Shown in pieces: positions 27,322 through 33,336 of a stretch of DNA of 64,000 nucleotides. The translations under genes were made by a program, and so were the position numbers. The stretch spans positions 33,295 to 97,294 of the forward strand of contig NZ_SLXB01000013.1 of NCBI RefSeq assembly GCF_004342845.1, read 5' to 3'. Position 1 is the stretch's first letter, and each line of letters begins with the position of its first letter. Source of the DNA: Prevotella heparinolytica. Lineage in GTDB: Bacteria; Bacteroidota; Bacteroidia; Bacteroidales; Bacteroidaceae. Below the pieces are notes generated by a model that ran no database searches, was not told the origin of the DNA, and saw only the letters and a list, made by a program, of their open reading frames with translations.

Positions 27322-28631
27322 CGTTTGCCTCCTTTCTTCGGATTGGTGTTACCGTGTCCTATGAGCCATACCAGCGACACCTCGGCCTTGGTGGGCCCGA
27401 ACCAGCGCCGTTTCTTGGTGGCTTTCCATACGTAATGCCCCTCCTGTGGGACGTACTCGTAATACTCCCCGTCCAGATAGCCGATGCCGAGCGTGAAGTC
27501 GAGGTTGAGCCTGCGCCCGATGGGGGCGGAGTAGCCGTAGGAGATGCCGCCGCCGTAACTCCAGCGGTCACCCAAATACCCCTTGCCGCCCCATTCGAGG
27601 TCGTAGGTAAGCAGCAGGCCGTAGATGCCCATGTGGTGGCCCGTCAGCGGCTTGCGGCCGTAGCTCAGCCAGCGGCGCACTTCGAGGTCGCCGCCGTAGA
27701 CGCGGTGGTAGCGGTAGCGGTTGTCGTTCTTGAGCCATGTGTACATCCAGTTGCCCGCTATCGACCAGCCGCGGCCTAAGTAGAACTCCAGCCCGAGGTT
27801 GGGGACCACAACGGCGTCGTAGAGCAGGTTTGTCTTCACGGCCATGTAGAAAGGCTTGCGCGGGGCGGGGAGCGGGCTGTCCTGCGCGGCGGGAGCCGTG
27901 CCGTAGAAGCTGTTGTTGACGGCTGTGTTCTCCCCGGCGGGCACGGGCACGTACACCGTGTCCCGTTGCCTCTCCGGCTCACGGGCAGGCAGGGAGATAT
28001 AGAGCGTGTCGCGCGCCGCGGCCGGCTGTCTGTCCGACTCGTACCACACATGCAGGGTGGAGGCGCGCAGCTCGGGGAAGAACCGGCCCTCCATGTAGCG
28101 CCAGGCATATCCGCCGCCCAGCATGGCCAGACGGCGCTTGCGCCCGTCCGTCACGACGCCTCCCTGCGTGATCCATTCGGGCGTATGGCGCAGGATGTCG
28201 AGCACCTCGTGGCGGTAGGGCATGTACTCGTCCCCGGCTGCGAGGCGTTCCAGCCCCTCCCAGTCGATGCCTTTGGGAACGGTGGAGAGCCAGCCCGACT
28301 CGTAGGGGAAATAGCCGGACACCAACAGGCGTATGGCCTCGGCACGCTGCTCGGAGAGCCGGTGGTTCAGAGCCGTGCTCCCTTCAGGGGATGCCCCGGC
28401 GGTGACGCGCAGGCCGAGGATGCGGCGTGAAGGGTCACGCAGCAGGGTCCGGAAATGGTCGGTGAAGGCGCGCACGCGGGCGCCGTTATCACGGAAATAG
28501 GGGTCGAGGCGGGAGTCGCCCTGACGGAAATAGACGCGCACGGAATCCGTGCCCCGGCGCGCGTCAGCCTCCTGCCCCCGGGCATGCCCGAGGGTGAGCA
28601 GGAAAAGAAATAGAATAAAGGGTCGTTTCAT
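27318..28631 (-). CDS. OmpA-like/DUF3575 outer-membrane protein, first gene of the fimbrial operon
   Basis: The protein has 437 residues and a signal peptide (MKRPFILFLFLLTLGHARGQ). The N-terminal half carries an OmpA-like peptidoglycan-binding-type segment (SVRVYFRQGDSRLDPYF, GASPEGSTALNHRLSEQRAE). The C-terminal half (about 255-430) is a DUF3575 barrel-like domain: FYMAVKTNLLYDAVVVPNLG, SIAGNWMYTWL, HHMGIYGLLLTYD and a terminal VSLVWLIGHGN. In Bacteroides such proteins precede fimbrial genes and probably anchor the fimbria. Its promoter is proposed to lie on the invertible segment at 28723-28932. Confidence 0.85.
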   Translation of the reverse strand: MKRPFILFLFLLTLGHARGQEADARRGTDSVRVYFRQGDSRLDPYFRDNGARVRAFTDHFRTLLRDPSRRILGLRVTAGASPEGSTALNHRLSEQRAEAIRLLVSGYFPYESGWLSTVPKGIDWEGLERLAAGDEYMPYRHEVLDILRHTPEWITQGGVVTDGRKRRLAMLGGGYAWRYMEGRFFPELRASTLHVWYESDRQPAAARDTLYISLPAREPERQRDTVYVPVPAGENTAVNNSFYGTAPAAQDSPLPAPRKPFYMAVKTNLLYDAVVVPNLGLEFYLGRGWSIAGNWMYTWLKNDNRYRYHRVYGGDLEVRRWLSYGRKPLTGHHMGIYGLLLTYDLEWGGKGYLGDRWSYGGGISYGYSAPIGRRLNLDFTLGIGYLDGEYYEYVPQEGHYVWKATKKRRWFGPTKAEVSLVWLIGHGNTNPKKGGKR

Positions 28632-28660
28632 CGCTTATGATTGAGAATTAAACATGTCCC

Positions 28661-28687
28661 GTTTGTCCCGGGCAGGCCGGGGCAAAC
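28661..28687 (-). promoter_or_regulatory. GC-rich hairpin in the fimbrial operon leader
   Basis: GTTTGTCCCGG (28661-28671) pairs with CCGGGGCAAAC (28677-28687), with one G-U type pair and a 5-base loop. It lies 30 bp before the DUF3575 ATG. Any transcript from the switch would carry it, close enough to affect translation initiation. No T-run follows. Confidence 0.6.
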
Positions 28688-28722
28688 GCTCCGGGAAGCC
28701 TCTGTAAAGGGGGTGCGGGGGG

Positions 28723-28743
28723 ACACCTCTTGCTAAGAGGTGG
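28723..28743 (+). repeat. Left inverted repeat (IRL) of the switch
   Basis: This is a 21-bp repeat, an exact reverse complement of 28912-28932. Each copy is itself a near-palindrome: 8-bp arms CACCTCTT and AAGAGGTG around the 3-base centre GCT, as expected for paired recombinase binding sites. Identity stops exactly at 21 bp on both sides. Confidence 0.9.
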
Positions 28744-28858
28744 GAGGAAAGGGACACGGAGGGAATACGCTTTGCCGGCAGATGCGGGTTTGTGCGCGAT
28801 CGGATGCCGAAGCGCAGACGCATATGTAAACAATATTTATAAAATATTCGTCCTAAAG

Positions 28859-28890
28859 TTTGTAGGTATGGAATAAAAGTCGTTTATTTG
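28859..28890 (+). promoter_or_regulatory. Promoter inside the invertible segment, currently rightward
   Basis: TTTG (28859-28862), a 20-bp gap, and TTTATTTG (28883-28890) fit -33/-7 boxes with one -7 mismatch. No comparable leftward promoter was found in the segment, which supports reading the present state as OFF for the fimbriae. Confidence 0.6.
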
Positions 28891-28911
28891 CAGAGTTTTA
28901 CGTGATACATT

Positions 28912-28932
28912 CCACCTCTTAGCAAGAGGTGT
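28912..28932 (-). repeat. Right inverted repeat (IRR) of the switch
   Basis: This is the exact reverse complement of the left repeat at 28723-28743, located 16 bp from the 3' end of the recombinase gene. Confidence 0.9.
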
Positions 28933-28947
28933 GCAGGAGGATCTCTT

Positions 28948-30162
28948 TCAAGACGGGAAAACCTCTTCCAGCAGTTTGCGGTTGGCCGACGCCGGCCGCG
29001 TGTCGTTTATCTCCCCGATGTATATGAGTGTCGTCTTGGTGTCGGTATGCCCCAATGCCTTGGAGATGACGGGCAGGTCGACGTTCCCCTCGTAGGCGAT
29101 GCTCGCCCAGGAGTGGCGGGCGACGTAGGAGGTCAGGTTCACCGCTATTCCCGCCTCACGGGCAAGGGTCTTGAGCGCGCGGTTGTAGCGGTTCAGCGCC
29201 GAGGAATAGGAGACTTCCGCAGGATTTCCGAGTTTCGTCCCGCCTGTCGTCCTGCCTTTACCGCCGTCTTTCCCCTTGTCCGTTTCACCGCCTTTCGTCC
29301 GGTCTTTCTCACCGCCTTTCACCTTATATAATATGGGAAAGAGGTAGTCCGACTCCCGCGTCGCATACTTGTCCAGTATGTCGAGCATGCAGGGTTCCAG
29401 CGTCACCCTGACCTGCCGGCCGGTCTTGCGCCGCCGGTAGGTAAGCACCCCGTCCCTGACCTGCGGGCGCCGGAGGTCGGCCAAGTCCGCGAAGGGCATG
29501 CCCATGGCGTAGAACGAGAAGAGGAAGAAGTCTAAGGCCGCAGCCTCCACGGCTGCCCGCTTCCTCCCGGTTTCCCCGTCCTCTGCCCCGCCTCCTGCGG
29601 GAGAGAGGCTTTTCAGCCTGCGCAACTCCCCTGCGGTGATGCCGCGCTTCACCGTGGGAGAGTTGCCGGTGAACACGCCCTTGAAGGGCTTCCTGTCCTT
29701 CACGAGCCGCTTCGAGGCGGCTTTGTTGTGGATGGCGCGCAGCGAGCGCATGTAGCAGGAGGAGGTGTTGGGACATACGCCACGATCCTGCAGCCACCGC
29801 TCGTATGCACGCACGGTGTCGGCGTTGAGTGCGGATAGCGGTATGTCCCTGCCGCCGTTGAAGCGGACGAACGAGCGCACCGCCGTGCGGTAGTTGTCGG
29901 CAGTGGAGCGGCTTACGCCACGGGCCGCCGCATGGACAAAGCTTGAAAGCGTGGGCGAGCACCTCTGCGCCTTGCTCATCCGCTCCGCCTTGTCTGCTTT
30001 ATCCGCCCTCTTCGCATTATCGGCTTTACCGACCTTTTCTGACTGACTTGTTTTTTCCGCTTTACTTACTTTACCGGCTTTATCCGCCTCCGGTTGCTCC
30101 GTACTTTGCTTCCCGATGAAACCCGCCCGCGTGAGATAGGATGAAATCTTGAACATGTGCAT
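28948..30162 (-). CDS. Tyrosine recombinase next to the fimbrial switch
   Basis: This is a 404-residue protein. Residues 25-66 are a Lys/Ala/Asp low-complexity tract (KADKAGKVSKAEK, KADNAKRADKADKAE). A SAM-like core-binding domain follows (about 70-165: SRSTADNYRTAVRSFVRFNG), then the catalytic domain (about 175-400) with Lys246 (RRRKTG), Arg349 (YVARHSWAS), His372 (ALGHTDTKTT) and nucleophile Tyr381. The box-I Arg position seems not to be Arg (FYAMGMPFADL, Met220 and Pro223), and Tyr346 replaces the usual His of HxxR. IntDOT also lacks the first Arg, so activity is still possible. A 30-residue Gly/Lys-rich insert (283-312) is unusual. It most likely inverts the adjacent 28723-28932 segment. 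Confidence 0.88.
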   Translation of the reverse strand: MHMFKISSYLTRAGFIGKQSTEQPEADKAGKVSKAEKTSQSEKVGKADNAKRADKADKAERMSKAQRCSPTLSSFVHAAARGVSRSTADNYRTAVRSFVRFNGGRDIPLSALNADTVRAYERWLQDRGVCPNTSSCYMRSLRAIHNKAASKRLVKDRKPFKGVFTGNSPTVKRGITAGELRRLKSLSPAGGGAEDGETGRKRAAVEAAALDFFLFSFYAMGMPFADLADLRRPQVRDGVLTYRRRKTGRQVRVTLEPCMLDILDKYATRESDYLFPILYKVKGGEKDRTKGGETDKGKDGGKGRTTGGTKLGNPAEVSYSSALNRYNRALKTLAREAGIAVNLTSYVARHSWASIAYEGNVDLPVISKALGHTDTKTTLIYIGEINDTRPASANRKLLEEVFPS

Positions 30163-30192
30163 TACGTTATTTTAAATTAGTTGATTTGCACA

Positions 30193-30200
30193 CAAAGATA
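30193..30200 (-). promoter_or_regulatory. -7 box of the recombinase gene
   Basis: The minus-strand site is TATCTTTG, 31 bp before the recombinase ATG. It shows that the recombinase has its own promoter, independent of the switch. Confidence 0.6.
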
Positions 30201-30273
30201 CTACAACCACGTCTTTCCATCGGAACACAAAGGAAGCGGGTTGCCCATAAGAGCCACAACGTAACGGATAATA

Positions 30274-33200
30274 TTACTTGCTCCCTTCTTCAGAAACACG
30301 TGGCAACAGCGACTTATACATCGCCTCCTGAATCCGTGTCCGGATATCCAACTGCATCAGTTTGTTGTTCCACACATTCGGATATATACGGTTGCAGAGG
30401 AACACATATACCAGATTATTCTCCGGATCTGCCCAGGCGCAAGTACCGGTGAAGCCCGTATGCCCATAGACGGAAGCAGGTGCAGATTCCGCGCAAGGAC
30501 TCTTTTGCGGATTACGGGTATCCGGCTTATCAAAGCCCAAACCTCGGCGGCTGATTTTAGAAACGGTCGTGGTGAAAACCTTGCAAGTGGCTTTACTTAA
30601 ATAGCGTTTTCCATCCAGCTCGCCGCCGTTCAGCAGCATCTGATGAATCTTCGCCACTTCTCCGGCATTAGAGAACAAACCGGCATTGCCCGACACGCCG
30701 CCCAGAAAAGCCGCGGATTCATCATGTACAAAACCTTGCAGAGTTGTTTTCCGTAAAAACGGGTCGATGGAAGAGGGTACGATCTCTTCTTTCTTCAAGA
30801 AACGCAATGGCAAGTAGCCCGTATGCTTCAGTCCCATAGGCACATAGAACTCCTTGGCAAGGAACTCACTCAATGCCATTCCCGTACGTGCTTCGACCAA
30901 TTGCTGCAACAAAATGAACCCCACGCAACTGTAACGATACGCTTTCCCCTTCAGAGGTGCGTCAGCTATCTTTTGCAGATACTCTTCTTTGAAAGAACGA
31001 TTCAGCCATAAACTGTCTGCCACCTGCATGGTGCACTCCGTTGTTTGTTCCTTCGAGGTCAATCCTGCCCGGAAACGGAATTTCGGATTGGCCCACGTCC
31101 GGCTGCCAATGCGCAACGGATGACGGGCATCCTGTTTTCCCCGGAACAGGCTGCCGGAATAACTCTTCGGATCGATGGCATCCTGATAGAACAACAAAGT
31201 GGAAGGCAAACCGGATTCATGCAGCAGCAAATCGCGCACCGTGATGTCTTTCTTATCCGTATTTCGCAAGAAAGGCAAATAATCGGCGACACAATCCGTC
31301 AAGCTGATGCGTCCCTTATCATATAGTTTCATCACAGCCAGCAAAGTAGCCGTAGTCTTGCTCAACGAAGCGACGTCATATACATCCGTCTTCTGCACCT
31401 GTTGCGGACTATTTGTTGCCGCACCGCCTCTGGTATGCGTACCGAAAGCCTTATTATACATTTCTCTGCCGTCTTTCAGTATCACTACCTGGCAACCGGG
31501 ATAAGCTCCTTCGCGAATGCCCTCTTCAGCTATCTCACCTATCTTGGCCAGCAGGCGAGAGTCCATGCCATACTCTTCGGGGACAAAGCGCGGTACAGAA
31601 TGAGGGCCTAAAGTTTCTCCCATCCCGGCCGCAAACAATCCGCCTATAGAAGCCGAAAGACGTCCGTCTGCCCGGACGTCACCATACAGCACTCCGGCCA
31701 CCTGTTGTTGAACCTCTTCATCGGCAGAGTGAGCCAGCACCACAGCCTCTGCCGCCGAGATGCCCCGATGTATTTGCAAGAGCTGCTTTCCGGGAATAAA
31801 GGAGAGGTAAACCACCGGCACTTCCGGTGCAAACTTGGCAAAGAACGCCTGATAAGCAGCCAACTTCTGCTCTGTGATACAAACCAATATGCGTTTGTAA
31901 TGCACCAAACTGTCGCGCAACTGCCCATATTCCGCTTCCGGCAAATTCTCGCCCAATTGATGCACCACAGGATGAGTATATCGGGAAAGCTCTTTCAGGA
32001 AAGGTGCCACCGTCTTGGCATCACCCACATTAAGCACCGCCACATCCTTAACGATAGGATCTAATGGCAACACGCCCGTTTGATTGCCCAACACGGTAAT
32101 CGCCGCCAGATTCAGACGTTTTATCAAGGTCTGTGTAGCCGGTGTATTGATGCGATTTTCCAAACCAGCCAGACGGACATGAGGCCTTCGGCTCAATCCC
32201 AATGCATATTTGTACATCAATACTTTCCTGCATTTCTCATTGATGTATTCCTCTGCCAACTCTCCACTTCTCACCGCCTCTACCACACTCTCCAATTCCT
32301 CCTTGATACGGCGGGGCACCAGCAGCAGGTCATTGCCCGCCTTCAAGGCTTGCAAGCAGACCGACGAATTGCCCGAAACTCCTTTCATGGCAAGTGCATC
32401 TGTGAAGATAAGTCCTTTGAACTTCAACTCATGCGTCAACAAGTCATAAACCACATTACGGGAAAGGGAAGACGGCAAGCCACTTCGTGTCTCAAACACC
32501 GGTACCTCAAGATGCCCCACCATAATGCCGCTCAACCCGGCCGATATGGCTTGCTTGAAAGGGTACAGCTCCACACTGTCCAGACGCTCGCGGGTAAAAG
32601 ATAAAGTAGGCAATGCTTTGTGGGAATCCACATCCGTATCTCCATGTCCGGGAAAGTGTTTGCACACTGAAAGTACTCCTCCCTCTTCCAGCCCTTTGGA
32701 ATAGGCAAGGACTTTGTTAGACACTCTGACCGGGTCTTCGCCAAACGAGCGGGTATTAATCACCGGATTCTGAGGATTGATGTTCACATCCGCTACCGGA
32801 GCGAAGTTTACTTGAATGCCCAATTCCTTGCATTGGCGGGCCATTTCACGGCCGTACTCATATACCAGACTGTCGTCTTCAATGCAGCCCAGTACCATAT
32901 TTCGCGGAAAAGCCGGCGTTCCTTGCAGGCGCATGGACAATCCCCACTCTGCGTCAGCAGTAATCAGCAAGGGCACATCAGCCATTTGTTGCGCCTCGTT
33001 TGTCAGCATGGCCTGATTTTGCAGCAGTCCGCCCGAAAAAAGCAGCCCGCCTACTTTATACCCATCCACCACTTTGCGCAAGAGTTCACGGTTGCGCTTG
33101 TCGCGTTGAGGCGCAATCGTATAAATAAAAAGCTGCGCGACGCGTTCTTTCAGGCTCAATCGTTGCATAACGGAGTCGGCCCATTCACTGCACTTGGAGT

Positions 33201-33336
33201 CATTCAGGTAAGGCCGCATCAGTATGGTCTCTACCGGCGGCACCGGAACAGGTGGTGCAAGAGGACGCTTGCCATCCGTAACAAAGCGGGCGGAACAAGC
33301 CACAACAAGCAATGCAAACAAAAAGGCTCTTCTCAT
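30274..33336 (-). CDS. GH3 (NagZ-like) glycosidase fused to a class C beta-lactamase-like serine hydrolase
   Basis: The protein has 1020 residues and a secretion signal with a Cys near residue 14 (possible lipoprotein). The GH3 N-terminal domain covers about 50-385. It has the NagZ signature KHFPGHGDTDVDSHKALP with acid/base dyad Asp237/His239, and the nucleophile Asp313 in LIFTDALAMKG. A GH3 C-terminal-type domain follows (about 400-575). The serine-hydrolase domain (about 590-1000) has SxxK at Ser657-Lys660 and a YSC in place of the Tyr-x-Asn motif. Such fusions probably act on cell-wall muropeptides or glycans: the GH3 part removes beta-GlcNAc and the hydrolase acts on ester or peptide bonds. 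Last gene of the 37660-30274 operon; its ATG overlaps the preceding stop by one base (TAATG). Confidence 0.9.
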   Translation of the reverse strand: MRRAFLFALLVVACSARFVTDGKRPLAPPVPVPPVETILMRPYLNDSKCSEWADSVMQRLSLKERVAQLFIYTIAPQRDKRNRELLRKVVDGYKVGGLLFSGGLLQNQAMLTNEAQQMADVPLLITADAEWGLSMRLQGTPAFPRNMVLGCIEDDSLVYEYGREMARQCKELGIQVNFAPVADVNINPQNPVINTRSFGEDPVRVSNKVLAYSKGLEEGGVLSVCKHFPGHGDTDVDSHKALPTLSFTRERLDSVELYPFKQAISAGLSGIMVGHLEVPVFETRSGLPSSLSRNVVYDLLTHELKFKGLIFTDALAMKGVSGNSSVCLQALKAGNDLLLVPRRIKEELESVVEAVRSGELAEEYINEKCRKVLMYKYALGLSRRPHVRLAGLENRINTPATQTLIKRLNLAAITVLGNQTGVLPLDPIVKDVAVLNVGDAKTVAPFLKELSRYTHPVVHQLGENLPEAEYGQLRDSLVHYKRILVCITEQKLAAYQAFFAKFAPEVPVVYLSFIPGKQLLQIHRGISAAEAVVLAHSADEEVQQQVAGVLYGDVRADGRLSASIGGLFAAGMGETLGPHSVPRFVPEEYGMDSRLLAKIGEIAEEGIREGAYPGCQVVILKDGREMYNKAFGTHTRGGAATNSPQQVQKTDVYDVASLSKTTATLLAVMKLYDKGRISLTDCVADYLPFLRNTDKKDITVRDLLLHESGLPSTLLFYQDAIDPKSYSGSLFRGKQDARHPLRIGSRTWANPKFRFRAGLTSKEQTTECTMQVADSLWLNRSFKEEYLQKIADAPLKGKAYRYSCVGFILLQQLVEARTGMALSEFLAKEFYVPMGLKHTGYLPLRFLKKEEIVPSSIDPFLRKTTLQGFVHDESAAFLGGVSGNAGLFSNAGEVAKIHQMLLNGGELDGKRYLSKATCKVFTTTVSKISRRGLGFDKPDTRNPQKSPCAESAPASVYGHTGFTGTCAWADPENNLVYVFLCNRIYPNVWNNKLMQLDIRTRIQEAMYKSLLPRVSEEGSK

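Larger units (their letters stand above)
28723..28932. promoter_or_regulatory. Candidate invertible promoter element (phase switch) of the fimbrial operon
   Basis: Two perfect 21-bp inverted repeats (28723-28743 and 28912-28932) bracket 168 bp. Both contain CACCTCTTGCTAAGAGGTG or its complement. The segment holds a promoter reading rightward (28859-28890), away from the fimbrial operon at 28631 and against the recombinase gene. Inversion would place it about 135 bp before the DUF3575 start, reading into the operon. A tyrosine recombinase gene ends 16 bp from the right repeat. Local tyrosine-recombinase promoter inversion is well known in Bacteroides. That this particular segment inverts is an inference. 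Confidence 0.82.

Noticed and set aside
28635..28833. Two overlapping small minus-strand ORFs in the fimbrial leader
   Set aside because: They cross the left inverted repeat and the leader hairpin, and would be changed by inversion. No coding signal.
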